Origin: CATOSD01 sp965226695
GTDB taxonomy: Bacteria > Chloroflexota > Dehalococcoidia > Lucifugimonadales > CATOSD01
Reading direction: 5' to 3'
Length of the DNA: 64,000 bases
Assembly: GCA_965226695.1 (NCBI GenBank)
Contig: OZ245405.1
Span: forward strand, 3,348,001 to 3,412,000
Part shown: piece after piece, positions 51,955 through 61,333 of the stretch
Layout of the letters: each line of letters begins with the position of its first letter
How positions within the stretch are numbered: the stretch's first letter is position 1
Notes under the pieces: generated by a model
The model's database searches: none
Seen by the model: the letters and a program-made list of their open reading frames with translations, nothing else
What the model was told of the DNA's origin: nothing
Program-made: the position numbers and the translations under genes

Positions 51955-53133
51955 CTAACCACTCGCCTCCGGCAGCCAGCCCCAGGGGTGCGGCCCCCAG
52001 TCGGCGGCGAACACCTCGCCGCCCTTGACCGTGAGCACCGGCGCCAGCGCCTTGTCCCCTCTCAGGGTGTCGCCCTCGGTGTCGTGGAAGAGCCAGTCGC
52101 CGGTCGCCTCCTCCAGCACGCTGATGTCGGCGGCACGGCCCGTCGCGAGACTGCCGAGCGCGTCGTCCATGCCGATGGCCCGCGCCGGATTGAGCGTCGC
52201 CATTCGTATGGTGTCATCGAGCGGGAATCCCAGCGCCATGAATCGCGAGAGCATTTCGGTCATGCTGTGCACGGTGTTCAGCCTGCCAGGTATGGTCATA
52301 TCGGTGCTGATGCTCAGCGGACGCACGCCCTGGTCGAGGGCGCGCCGCGCCACGTCGAAGCTGAAGTTCTGCCTGCCGTGCGCGGTGTCGAAGAACACGC
52401 CGCGCTCCTGCGCCTCCAGCACCTCCGGCAGCACCTTGCCCTGCTCGTCCAGAATGCGCCCAGGATTGCCGGAAAACAGGTGCGTTATGATGTCGCCCTC
52501 GTCCATCAGCGGCAGCAGTTGTTGGGTCAGCGTCGGGCCGTCGCCCGCGAACCTGTCGCCGATGTGCACCATCAGCCGCACGCTGCTCTCGCGCGCGGCC
52601 CGCTTGGCGAGGTGGAACATCTCCAGGCCCATAATCGGCACCGCCGGGCCTACCGCGCGCAGCTTGATGCCCTGCACAAGCGGCCTGTTGGCCTGCACCA
52701 CCCGCACGGTCTCCTCGAGGTCGATGTCCTGTCTGCGGGAAATCTCCGGCTGGTAATTCAAGCCGGTTCGCGAGATGTGCACCATGCAAAAGATGCGCGT
52801 GCGGGCGTTCGGCACGACGTAGCGGGGAAAGCCGCCGAAGGTGTAGCAGCCTGCGCTGCCGGCGTCGACCAGCGTGGTCACGCCGGAGAGCACGCCTGCC
52901 AGGTCGGGGTTCACCGCGGTCTGGTTCACCCCCTCGTACACGTGGGTGTGAAGGTCTATCAGACCCGGCGTCACCAGCTTGCCGGACACGTCGATAACGC
53001 GGGCGGCGCCGTCCGGGGCGATGTCCGGCGCGACCTGCGACACGAGGCCGCCGCTGACCGCCACGTCGAGCCTTGCGCGCGGTCCTCGCGAGGGGTCGAT
53101 AACATCGCCGCCTTTCAGTATCAGATCAGTCAC
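51955..53133 (-). CDS. Amidohydrolase/deacetylase family metallohydrolase
   Basis: A 392-residue amidohydrolase. The N-terminal LILKGGDVIDPSRG is followed by the metal-binding VTPGLIDLHTHVYEG (His-x-His, about residues 54-68), a Lys in LVQGIKLRAVG (about 152-162; carboxylated-Lys position), and His in LMVHIGDR, IITHLFSG and the Asp in SISTDMT. The substrate could be an N-acyl compound or a hydantoin-like molecule. The gene stands alone on this strand, downstream of the inverted MITE. Confidence 0.85.
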   Translation of the reverse strand: MTDLILKGGDVIDPSRGPRARLDVAVSGGLVSQVAPDIAPDGAARVIDVSGKLVTPGLIDLHTHVYEGVNQTAVNPDLAGVLSGVTTLVDAGSAGCYTFGGFPRYVVPNARTRIFCMVHISRTGLNYQPEISRRQDIDLEETVRVVQANRPLVQGIKLRAVGPAVPIMGLEMFHLAKRAARESSVRLMVHIGDRFAGDGPTLTQQLLPLMDEGDIITHLFSGNPGRILDEQGKVLPEVLEAQERGVFFDTAHGRQNFSFDVARRALDQGVRPLSISTDMTIPGRLNTVHSMTEMLSRFMALGFPLDDTIRMATLNPARAIGMDDALGSLATGRAADISVLEEATGDWLFHDTEGDTLRGDKALAPVLTVKGGEVFAADWGPHPWGWLPEASG

Positions 53134-53281
53134 GTTCGCGGCTCCTTCCGGCGTGGTCTACGCTGTGGCGCGCTGGGGCCGATGGTATACCACGCCGCTT
53201 TGACGGCGCAACACGGGACGGCTTGCGCAGGCTGGATGAGACCGGGGACAACAGGCTCGCCACGCCGCACCGTGCCGATGC

Positions 53282-53997
53282 GCCTGTTTCAGATTACTTC
53301 GTGCCCCAAACACCGTTGTTCCCGCGAAAACGGGAGGGCGAAATCTGTTAATTTCTGCGACATTCTGTGCGTTTCGTAGCTGCGAGTGCCGGCTGTCCTG
53401 CGCCAATCTGTCATGCAGACACGGGGCCGACGGGACACAGAAGTGGCGCCGCGTGACAGATTAGGACAGTGGGCGCGTCGGTGGCCGGTGGCCGGTGCCA
53501 GTTTTCGGCGCTCCTACGGATGCCTGGGGCCTCACCCGTTTGGGGTCAGGGTTTCCGGGCCGCGGGGTCGGTCCCTCGCGTGGGCGAGGGTAGCACGAAT
53601 GTGCGTATGCTTCAAGAGGGTGGGCGAGATTGCGGGATCAGGGCGGATCAGTGGGAAGAAATAGCGCAGGCGTGGGGGTGAGGTGGGGCGCGCGTGGGGT
53701 TGGATGGGGCATGGCTGGGGACGGGTGGCGCAGAAAAGTGACGCTTTTTCGGGGCACGGAGAGCGGATGGGCCGGGTGTGGGCGAGGAGGTGCGGCCGGG
53801 GTGTGCGCTGGGGCGTTCAGAGGGCACTGGCGAAGCAACATGGAGAACGCAAGGCGATGGCCGTAGGTACAGTGTTGGGCGTGGTGACAGGCTGTTCGTG
53901 AGAGGGGCGGCCATCACACGGAGGCCCCGGACCTCCTGAGTTCCCGCTTTCGCGGGAAAGACGATTTCTTGCGCACCTAGTAAACTGAGAACGCTTC
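53282..53997. mobile_element. Second, inverted, diverged copy of the MITE
   Basis: Read on the minus strand this matches the MITE at 34221-34900 over nearly all its length, including the hairpin around GTCCCTCGCGTGGGCGAGGG and the stretch GACGCTTTTTCGGGGC. The left end keeps GCCTGTTTCAGATTACTT. The right end is more eroded (TAAACTGAGAAC) and has an extra TTCCCGCTTTCGCGGGAA hairpin. No clear target duplication is visible. It is older than the first copy. Confidence 0.82.
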
Positions 53998-54082
53998 CAT
54001 GTTGAGCCAAGGCTTGACAACCGTGTTGACATAACAGAACATATGTGCAACGAAGGCGTAAGATGTAGAGAGGCTGTGAGTC

Positions 54083-54857
54083 ATGCCATCGACGATCGAA
54101 TGGACGGACGAGACCTGGAACCCGGTGACCGGCTGCACGCGGGTCTCCCCCGGCTGCGACAACTGCTACATGTTCGCCATGTACCCGCGCCTGAGGGCGA
54201 TGGGAGTGCGCGGGTACGAGAGCGAGCCGCAGCACGTCCGGCTGCTGCCGGAGCGTCTGGCCGCCCCGCTGAACTGGAAACGGCCCCGCCGCGTCTTCGT
54301 CAACAGCATGTCGGACGTGTTCCACCCGCGCGTGCCCTTCGACTTCGTTCACGACATCTTCGACGTGATGCGGCGCGCCGCAGACGAGCGGGGCCACGTA
54401 TTCCAGGTGCTGACGAAGCGCCCGGGCCTGGCGGTCGCGTGGTGGAACGAGCACCGGGGCGATTTCGACGACTCGTGGCCCGCGAACGTCTGGATAGGCA
54501 CGTCGGTCGAATCGCAAAAGTACGCCCCCGGATAACGGTGCTCGCGCGTGTCCCCGCCCCCATCCGGTTCGTGTCCGCCGAGCCGCTGCTGGAGGCGGTC
54601 GACCTCAGCCGCTGGCTCGATTCTGGCGACCTGCAGTGGGTGATCGCCGGGCGGCGAGAGCGGACGCGCCGCCAGGCCCATGGACCCCGACTGGGCGCGT
54701 GGCCTGCGCGACCAGTGCGCGCGCCGGAGTGCCCTTCTTCCTCAAGCAGCTCGGAGGGCGGCGCGGCAAGCGCTCCGGCGACCAGGCCGTCATCGACGGC
54801 CGCACGTGGACGGATGCGCCCGAATCTGTACTGAGGGGATATCAGTATGCCTCCTAG
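54083..54857 (+). pseudogene. Three-Cys-motif (DUF5131/phage Gp37-like) protein, multiply frameshifted
   Basis: The first 150 codons encode a DUF5131 protein with the radical-SAM-like Cys cluster TWNPVTGCTRVSPGCDNCYM (Cys at about 18, 25 and 28). One C is missing at about 54529-54532, after ESQKYAP. The coding continues as ITVLARVPAPIRFVSAEPLL, then shifts again near 54650 and once more near 54720, ending with AGVPFFLKQLGG. At least three indels are needed to rebuild a protein of about 250 residues. With its TcmP neighbour it forms a known partner pair, here apparently decaying. Confidence 0.75.
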
Positions 54858-55983
54858 AACTACACTATGGCCCCGTGATCGGCACACAATAGGTAAGCAC
54901 AAAGTACTCCAGCACTACATGGAGGCGTGGCTACCGATAATGACCAGCCGGAATGAACGTGTCCTCTTTATCGACGCGTTCGCGGGGCCAGGAGAGTACT
55001 CTGATGGGGAACCTGGGTCGCCTGTAGTGGCATTGAATGCTTAATCGAGCATCGCGCGAAGGCCCAGATACGGAGCCATATTAGCTACTACTTTATTGAG
55101 AAGCGCGAGGATCGGAGCAGACATCTTGAAGAGGTTCTTGGAAACCTAAGAGGGAAGTTGCCGCCCAACTGTAGCTACAGAGTAATCAACTCTACCTTCT
55201 ACAGGACACTCACCAATGTTCTGGACAGCGCCGACCGGCAGAATGCTCGACTACCTCCAGCCTTTGTAATGATCGACCCTTTTGGCGTCTCAGGGACTCC
55301 CATGCGCGTTATCGGAAGAATAATGAAGAACTCCCGATCGGAGGTCTATGTTTCGTTCATGTCTAGAGACATCAATCGATTCAGTGGCCACGATTACAAC
55401 GAGAAGCATTTGGACGGCCTTTTTGGCTGTCCATACTGGCGTCAGGGAATCGACATGCCAGACGGCAAGGAGCGAATAGATTTCTTCTACGGTTTGTACG
55501 AGCGCCAACTAAAGGCAAATGGTGCAACACGTAGTGCGTTTGAACTGTTACGAGGGACAGCAATTGGTGTACGCGATCTTCTTTGGCACCAAGAGCTTGG
55601 ATGGTTGCGACAAGATGAAGCAAGCGATTTGGAAGGTCGCCCCTTTCGGTGACTTCAAATTCCGGGGTAGTCAGCTCGGTCAGTACACTCTTGGGCCAAG
55701 CTTCACTAATTTCGATCTGCTGAAGGAGGAACTTCTGCCAAAGTTTGGATCTCAACAGTGGCACAAGATCGAGGACGTCAAGGACTTTGTAAAGTCGGAT
55801 GCCACAAACTTTCATTCTCTGCACCTCAAACGAATGACACTGGCACCAATGGAAACCGAAAGTGGCAAATTGACGTTGAACGCTTCTCCCGACAGGAACG
55901 CAGAGGGTCATTTGCCTCAGGTACGCGCATTCGCTTCAACAAAGCTGTGGATTCACCTCCCCTCCACCCACAAATGCGGCTAA
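54847..55983 (+). pseudogene. tcmP: Three-Cys-motif partner protein TcmP, frameshifted
   Basis: The first frame starts MPPRTTLWPRDRHTIGKHKV and includes VLFIDAFAGPGEYSDGEPGSPV, the family's methyltransferase-like start. A one-base loss near 55040 and an extra base near 55550 split it into three frames. The middle frame has PAFVMIDPFGVSGTPM and the last has YAIFFGTKSLDGCDKMKQAIW, both typical of TcmP. Total is about 375 residues if repaired. It overlaps the preceding three-Cys gene by 11 nt. Composition is less GC-rich than neighbours, indicating transfer. Confidence 0.78.
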
Positions 55984-56117
55984 TCTGAGTCAATGCGAGA
56001 GCGTGTAGTGTAGGTCAGGCCCAGCCCACAAACTCCCGCCACCCCCACCCCAAAACCATGTATAATCCCGCCCATCGCACCCCCGCGCCACACGCCGCGA
56101 TTCGCCAGGAGGCCGCC

Positions 56118-57317
56118 TTGACCCTTGCCGATACCTTCCGATACCGAGACCCCGGCGTTCGCGTCTTCTCCGGCACCGACGCCCTGACCCACCTGCACGG
56201 CGAGGCAAGTCGGCTCGGCGCGCAGCGCGCGTTCGCCGTGTGCAGCCCTACCGTGGCCCGCGAGACGAGCCTGCTCGACGACGTTGCCCGCACTCTCGGC
56301 GATATGTACGCCGGCGCGTACACCGGCGCGGGGCGCGAGTCCCCCATCCCGTCGGTGCTCGCGGGCGTGGACGCCGCCTCCGAGGCAAACGCCGATCTCA
56401 TAGTGGCCGTGGGGGGCGGCAGCGCCGTGGTGTCCGCGCGGGCCATAACCATAATGCTGGCCGAAGAGGGCACGGTGTACGACCTGTGCACCAGGCACAC
56501 GCCGGGCCAGGCGCCCGTCAGTCCCCGCCTTGTGGCACCCAAGCTGCCCAACATTCTGGTGCTGACCACGCCCACCAACGGCGCGAACCGGGGCGGCGCG
56601 GCGGTGCTCGACAGCAAGCGCCCCCACCGGCTGGAGCTGTTCGACCCGAAGGTGCGGCCCACCACGATAATACTGGACGCCGCCGCGCTGCTCACCGCCC
56701 CGCTCTCCCTCTACCTCGACACCGCCACCACAACCTTCAACGGCGTCGTGGGCGCCCTGCAGTCGCGCAACCTCAACGCCTTCAGTCACGCCGACCTGCG
56801 CGAGGCGCTCGACCTGTCGCTCGTCTACATGCCGCGGCTGGTGGAGAATCCCCAGGACGCCGAGCCGCGGCTCAAGCTGGCGTCCGCGGCGCTGCTCGCC
56901 AACCGCGCGTCGGACGCCGCCGGACTGGGCGGCGGCGGCATGAGCACCAGCCTCGACAGGCAGATCCGCTACCGCTACGAGAGCGTCGGCCAGGGAGCCG
57001 GCGGTGCGGCCTTCCTGTGCGCCACCATGCGCCGCAACCGCGACGCGCTGCTTGCGGGCCAGGCGCGGCTCGCCGACCTGCTGGGCGCGCGCGTCGCCGG
57101 CATGTCCGACGAGGCCGCGTCCGACGCGGCGGTCGAAGCGGTCGCCGGCTTCCTGTCCTCGGTCGGAATGCCCTCCCGCGTCAGGGACCTCGGCGTGCCC
57201 GAAGAAGACCTGCGTGCCATCGCTGAGGACGACGCCCAGGAGCCGTCGTTCTCCTGGGGCGCTCCGAGAGCCGACGCCGCGGACGACCTTCATGCCTTTC
57301 TGAAAGAGGCGTGGTAA
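56118..57317 (+). CDS. Iron-containing alcohol dehydrogenase family protein
   Basis: A 399-residue protein of the Fe-ADH/maleylacetate reductase-like superfamily. NADH-binding is indicated by DLIVAVGGGSAVVSARAITI (about residues 92-111), with TTPTNGANRGG and DPKVRPTTIILD. The metal histidines of classical Fe-ADHs are not evident in their usual context, so metal or cofactor use is uncertain. Start TTG 56118 is preferred: AGGAGG lies 5 nt upstream, whereas the ATG at 56058 has no RBS. Confidence 0.75.
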   Translation: MTLADTFRYRDPGVRVFSGTDALTHLHGEASRLGAQRAFAVCSPTVARETSLLDDVARTLGDMYAGAYTGAGRESPIPSVLAGVDAASEANADLIVAVGGGSAVVSARAITIMLAEEGTVYDLCTRHTPGQAPVSPRLVAPKLPNILVLTTPTNGANRGGAAVLDSKRPHRLELFDPKVRPTTIILDAAALLTAPLSLYLDTATTTFNGVVGALQSRNLNAFSHADLREALDLSLVYMPRLVENPQDAEPRLKLASAALLANRASDAAGLGGGGMSTSLDRQIRYRYESVGQGAGGAAFLCATMRRNRDALLAGQARLADLLGARVAGMSDEAASDAAVEAVAGFLSSVGMPSRVRDLGVPEEDLRAIAEDDAQEPSFSWGAPRADAADDLHAFLKEAW

Positions 57318-57369
57318 GGCGCGATAAGCAAGATGCCTGAGGAGTGGACTGAGCGCCCGCGGCGGCCTT

Positions 57370-57396
57370 AGATTCCTCGCTGCGCTCGGAATGACA
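57370..57396. repeat. Short palindromic repeat before nadE
   Basis: GATTCCTCGCTGCGCTCGGAATGACA is a self-complementary unit of a kind seen scattered in many genomes. It sits 18 bp before the nadE start. Only one clear copy is present in this window. Confidence 0.5.
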
Positions 57397-57413
57397 TGAG
57401 GACCGGAGGCCCC

Positions 57414-59072
57414 ATGCGCAATTTCAGGCTCGCGCTGGCCCAGATTAACACCACGGTTGGCGACCTGGAGGGCAACGCGCGCAAGGCCATCGAGTACGTC
57501 GGCAGGGCGCGCGACGCGGGCGCTGACATGGTCGCCTTGCCCGAGCTCACCGTCACCGGCTACCCGCCCGAAGACTTGGTGTTCCGCTCGCAGTTCGTTC
57601 GCGAGAACCTGGAGCGAACCCGACAGATTGCCGCCGCCACGTCCGGCATTACGGCGGTGTTCGGCTTCGTGGACGACTCCGGCGGCCTGCGCAACGCCGC
57701 GGCCATCGCCCGGGACGGCCGGCTCGCCGCCGTGTACCACAAGCGGCGTCTGCCCAACTACGGCGTGTTCGACGAGGCGCGCTACTTCGTGCCCGGCGAC
57801 ACCTGCCCCACGCACGACGTTGCGGGCGCCGCGGTGGGTGTCAACGTCTGCGAGGACATCTGGTTCGAGGACACGGATGATGCCGTGCCGGTCCAGACCG
57901 CCGCCGGCGCCCGGCTGATAGTCACCATAAACGGCTCGCCCTACCACGCCGAAAAGCTGCGCCAGCGCGAGAGCCTGGTGTCGGGCCTGGCGTCGCGCTA
58001 CGGCGTCCACGCGGCCTACGTGAACCTCGTGGGCGGACAGGACGAGCTGGTGTTCGACGGCGCGAGCCTGGTGTTCGGGCCGGACGGCCACGCCATCGCG
58101 CGGGGCGCGCAGTTCGAGGAGGACCTCCTCGTCGCTGACCTCGCCCTGGGGGCGGATCGGACGCCGGGAACGCCCGGCCCTGAGCTGCCCCCCATACCCG
58201 CTGGCGAACGCTCGCGCTACGAAGGCGATGGCGAGGTGTACGCGGCGCTGGTGCTGGGCACCCGCGACTACGTGCGCAAGTGCGGGTTCAGCAAGGCGCT
58301 CGTCGCGCTGTCCGGCGGAATCGACTCCAGCCTCGTCGCGACTCTGGCCGTGGACGCGCTTGGCCGCGATAACGTGGTCTGCGTGGCCATGCCGTCGCGG
58401 TTCTCGTCCGAGGGCAGCCTGCTCGACGCACAGGCGCTCGCCCGAAACCTGGGTATCGAGCTATGGGAGCTGCCCATCGAGCCACCCTTCCAGGCGTTCC
58501 TCGACACCCTCGCCCCGCGGTTCCAGGACACGCCCTGGGGCGTCGCGGAGGAGAACATCCAGTCCCGCATACGCGGCAACCTGATAATGGCGCTCTCGAA
58601 CAAGTTCAACTGGCTGGTGCTGACAACCGGCAACAAGAGCGAGATGGCCACCGGCTACGCCACCATCTACGGCGACATGGCCGGCGGGTTCGCCGTGATA
58701 AAGGATGTGCCCAAGGTGCTGGTGTACAGTCTGTGCGAGTACCGCAACACCCTGGGCGATGGCGAGGTCATCCCCCGCAGCGTCATCGAGAAGCCGCCGA
58801 GCGCGGAGCTGCGCCCCGACCAGAAAGACGCCGACAGCCTGCCGCCCTACGAGGTGCTGGACCCGATTCTGAAGGCCTACGTGGAGGACGACCGCAGCTA
58901 CGCAGACATCCTGGAGATGGGCTACGCCGAGGCCGACGTCCAGCGGGCCATCACGCTGGCGGACCGCAACGAGTACAAGCGCCGGCAGGCCCCGCCGGGC
59001 ATCAAGATAACGCCCCGAAACTTCGGCCGCGACCGCCGAATGCCAATAGCCAACAGGTACAGGCCATTCTAG
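57414..59072 (+). CDS. nadE: Glutamine-dependent NAD+ synthetase
   Basis: Converts deamido-NAD to NAD with glutamine. The N-terminal nitrilase-fold glutaminase (about 1-250) has the catalytic Glu in LPELTVTGYP, Lys in YHKRRLPNYGVFDE and Cys in VNVCEDIWFE (about residue 145). The C-terminal synthetase has the PP-loop ALSGGIDSSLVATLA (about 297-311). The 552-residue length is typical of the fused form. ATG 57414 with GGAGG upstream is preferred over the upstream ATG at 57396. Confidence 0.95.
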   Translation: MRNFRLALAQINTTVGDLEGNARKAIEYVGRARDAGADMVALPELTVTGYPPEDLVFRSQFVRENLERTRQIAAATSGITAVFGFVDDSGGLRNAAAIARDGRLAAVYHKRRLPNYGVFDEARYFVPGDTCPTHDVAGAAVGVNVCEDIWFEDTDDAVPVQTAAGARLIVTINGSPYHAEKLRQRESLVSGLASRYGVHAAYVNLVGGQDELVFDGASLVFGPDGHAIARGAQFEEDLLVADLALGADRTPGTPGPELPPIPAGERSRYEGDGEVYAALVLGTRDYVRKCGFSKALVALSGGIDSSLVATLAVDALGRDNVVCVAMPSRFSSEGSLLDAQALARNLGIELWELPIEPPFQAFLDTLAPRFQDTPWGVAEENIQSRIRGNLIMALSNKFNWLVLTTGNKSEMATGYATIYGDMAGGFAVIKDVPKVLVYSLCEYRNTLGDGEVIPRSVIEKPPSAELRPDQKDADSLPPYEVLDPILKAYVEDDRSYADILEMGYAEADVQRAITLADRNEYKRRQAPPGIKITPRNFGRDRRMPIANRYRPF

Positions 59073-59084
59073 CGGCAAGCCGTC

Positions 59085-59110
59085 GTAGGGGCGGGTTTGA
59101 AACCCGCCCG
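59085..59110. repeat. Family C palindrome, likely terminator
   Basis: GTAGGGGCGGGTTTGAAACCCGCCC forms a stem of about 10 bp directly after nadE. The core resembles the palindromes at 50347 and 51892. No T-run follows, so intrinsic termination is doubtful. Confidence 0.6.
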
Positions 59111-59153
59111 TGGCGGGGAACGGGCGCGGCCTAGGGCCACAAGAGATGAACGC

Positions 59154-60089
59154 ATGACCCACATAACCCCCCAAGACCGATTCCGCGGCTGCCTGCTGGG
59201 CCTGGCGGCCGGCGACGCCCTGGGCACGACGCTGGAGTTCCGGCGCCCCGGCTCCTTCCGTCCCATCGAGGACATGACCGGCGGCGGCCCGTTCGGGCTG
59301 CGCCCCGGCCAGTGGACCGACGACACGTCGATGGCGCTCTGCCTCGCCGCGAGCCTCATCGAATCGGGCGGATTCGACCCGCTCGACCAGATGCGCCGAT
59401 ACGTGCGCTGGCGGGACGAGGGCTACATGTCCCCGACGGGATTCTGCTTCGACATCGGAAACACCGTCTCGGACGCGCTCAGGCGCTTCGACGCCACGTC
59501 CGACCCCTACGCCGGATCGACCGAACCGTGGGCGGCGGGCAACGGATCGCTCATGCGGCTCGCCCCGGTGCCCTTGTTCTTCGCCGCCGACGCCGAGACT
59601 GCGGTTGCGCGGTGCGCCGACAGCTCCCGCACCACCCACGCCACGGAAGAGGCCGTGGACTCATGCCGCTACTTCGGCGGCCTACTGGTCGGCGCCCTGA
59701 ACGGCGTGGACAAAGCGACCCTGCTTTCCGACGGCTATTCCCCGGTCGAGGGCCTATGGGAAAGAAACGAGCCGGCGGGAGGGGTCGCGGTTGTGGCCTA
59801 CGGCTCGTTCAAGATGCTGCAACCGCCGGAGATAGAGGGGTCGGGATACGTCGTCAAGTCGCTCGAGGCGGCGCTGTGGGCCTTTCACAACTCTCGCGAC
59901 TTCCGCGAAGGGGCGCTAATGGCGGCCAACCTCGGCGACGACGCCGACACCACCGCCGCGATCTACGGCCAGATCGCCGGCGCCCACTACGGCGCCTCCG
60001 GCATCCCCGCCGAGTGGCGCTCTACCCTCAGCATGGCCGACGACATAGCGCAGATGGCCGACAGCCTGCACGCGGCCGCGATGCGCTAG
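59154..60089 (+). CDS. ADP-ribosylglycohydrolase family protein
   Basis: A 311-residue DraG/ARH-type hydrolase. The metal-binding residues are in LGLAAGDALGTTLEF (about residues 14-28), GQWTDDTSMALCLAASLI (TDDT, about 52-69), GNGSLMRLAP (about 131-140) and the C-terminal NLGDDADTTAAIYGQIAGAHYG (about 261-282). It removes ADP-ribose from proteins or small molecules. It might relate to the ADP-ribosyltransferase-like gene at 32.4 kb, but that is speculative. It lies upstream of the AKR gene, same strand. Confidence 0.92.
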   Translation: MTHITPQDRFRGCLLGLAAGDALGTTLEFRRPGSFRPIEDMTGGGPFGLRPGQWTDDTSMALCLAASLIESGGFDPLDQMRRYVRWRDEGYMSPTGFCFDIGNTVSDALRRFDATSDPYAGSTEPWAAGNGSLMRLAPVPLFFAADAETAVARCADSSRTTHATEEAVDSCRYFGGLLVGALNGVDKATLLSDGYSPVEGLWERNEPAGGVAVVAYGSFKMLQPPEIEGSGYVVKSLEAALWAFHNSRDFREGALMAANLGDDADTTAAIYGQIAGAHYGASGIPAEWRSTLSMADDIAQMADSLHAAAMR

Positions 60090-60132
60090 CCCGCGTGCGA
60101 GGCTCGAACCGGCCGCGAAAGGACGCACCCCA

Positions 60133-60936
60133 ATGGAACTCATCGAGCTAGGCGCAACCGGCGAAAAGGTCCCCGTCGTGGGCCTCGGCACCTGGCAGTA
60201 CACCGGCGGACCCGCCCCGCTGCGGCGCGGTGTCGAGCTCGGCGCTTTCCTCATCGACACGGCGGAGATGTATCACACCGAGGTCGCCGTCGCCCGGGCC
60301 GTGGAGGGCATACGCGACCAGGTCTTCATCGCCACCAAGGTGCTCGGCAGCACGCTGCGTTACGACCAGGTACTGAGCGCGGCAGACCGCAGCCTCAAGC
60401 GCCTCAACGTCGACTGCATCGACCTGTACCAGGTGCACTGGCCAAACTCCGCCGTCCCCATCGCCGAGACTATGGGCGCCATTGAGCGCCTCGTCGACGA
60501 CGGCAAAGTGCGCTACGTCGGCGTCAGCAATTTCTCCGTCGCCGAATTGAAGGAAGCGCAGGCGGCGATCAAGCATCCCATCGTGTCCAACCAGGTGCTC
60601 TACAGCCTGACGGAGCGCGAGATCGAGCGCGAGCTGTTGCCATACTGCCAGCGCAACGGCGTCACCGTGATGGCATACTCCCCGCTCGCCGAGGGCGCGC
60701 TCGCTCGTCCGCCGCGCGCAGACGACGACGGGTCCCTGCACGTGCTGCGCGACGTGGCCGAGGAGGTGGGCAAGACCATGGCGCAGGTCGCGCTGAACTG
60801 GTGCATCGCCCGCGACAGCGTGATGGTGATACCCAAGTCCAACAGCGTGGCCCGCACCGAGGAAAACTGCGCCGCCGCCGGATGGCGTCTCACGCCCGCC
60901 CAGATGCGCCGACTGAACGTGGCATTCCTACCGTAG
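60133..60936 (+). CDS. Aldo/keto reductase
   Basis: A 267-residue NADPH-dependent AKR. Active-site tetrad: Asp in FLIDTAEMY with the Tyr (about residues 39-47), Lys in VFIATKVLG (about 65-73) and His in LYQVHWPN (about 97-104). IPKSNSVARTEENCAAAGW near the C-terminus binds the NADP phosphate. The last ~25 codons are duplicated at 62377-62454. Confidence 0.92.
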   Translation: MELIELGATGEKVPVVGLGTWQYTGGPAPLRRGVELGAFLIDTAEMYHTEVAVARAVEGIRDQVFIATKVLGSTLRYDQVLSAADRSLKRLNVDCIDLYQVHWPNSAVPIAETMGAIERLVDDGKVRYVGVSNFSVAELKEAQAAIKHPIVSNQVLYSLTEREIERELLPYCQRNGVTVMAYSPLAEGALARPPRADDDGSLHVLRDVAEEVGKTMAQVALNWCIARDSVMVIPKSNSVARTEENCAAAGWRLTPAQMRRLNVAFLP

Positions 60937-60973
60937 CCGGCACGCCCGACCATTCGCATATGGAGGTGACCCC

Positions 60974-61321
60974 TTGCAGCCGCACGTCCCCGACATCATG
61001 GCCCTGATAGCGCAGGCCCCATGGCGCGAGGCCGTCAACTTCCGCGACTCGTGGCCCCACGAGTACGTCGTGGTCAAGAAGGACGGACAGCGCGACCTCC
61101 TGGCCGCGTTCTGCGAACGAATCGCGCGGGGTGAGGGCGTCGAGTGTTGGTTCTTCGGCTGGAAACGGAGATACCTCTTCCTGGGCGAGCACAAGTACTG
61201 GACTATGACGGACTGCCCCGACATCGACCTGGACGCCGACGACTACGTGCTGAACCGCGCACTTCTGTACCGGGACCGCCGCGACTTCGAAATCCGGGCT
61301 GGGGACACCGGCACCAGATAA
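60974..61321 (+). CDS. Conserved hypothetical protein, HEYV/YLFLGEHKYW family
   Basis: A 115-residue protein starting at TTG 60974, with a strong GGAGGTG 5 nt upstream. The core PHEYVVVKKDGQRDLLAAF and WFFGWKRRYLFLGEHKYWTM are the recognisable blocks. It is a small acidic protein with no known function. It lies 12 bp before the DUF4268 gene and may belong to the same accessory unit. Confidence 0.6.
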   Translation: MQPHVPDIMALIAQAPWREAVNFRDSWPHEYVVVKKDGQRDLLAAFCERIARGEGVECWFFGWKRRYLFLGEHKYWTMTDCPDIDLDADDYVLNRALLYRDRRDFEIRAGDTGTR

Positions 61322-61333
61322 GGAGAACCCACC

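Noticed and set aside
55980..58091. 703-codon minus-strand frame over the Fe-ADH and nadE genes
   Set aside because: Antisense to two recognisable enzymes; sequence is Val/Gly/Arg-rich with no domain.
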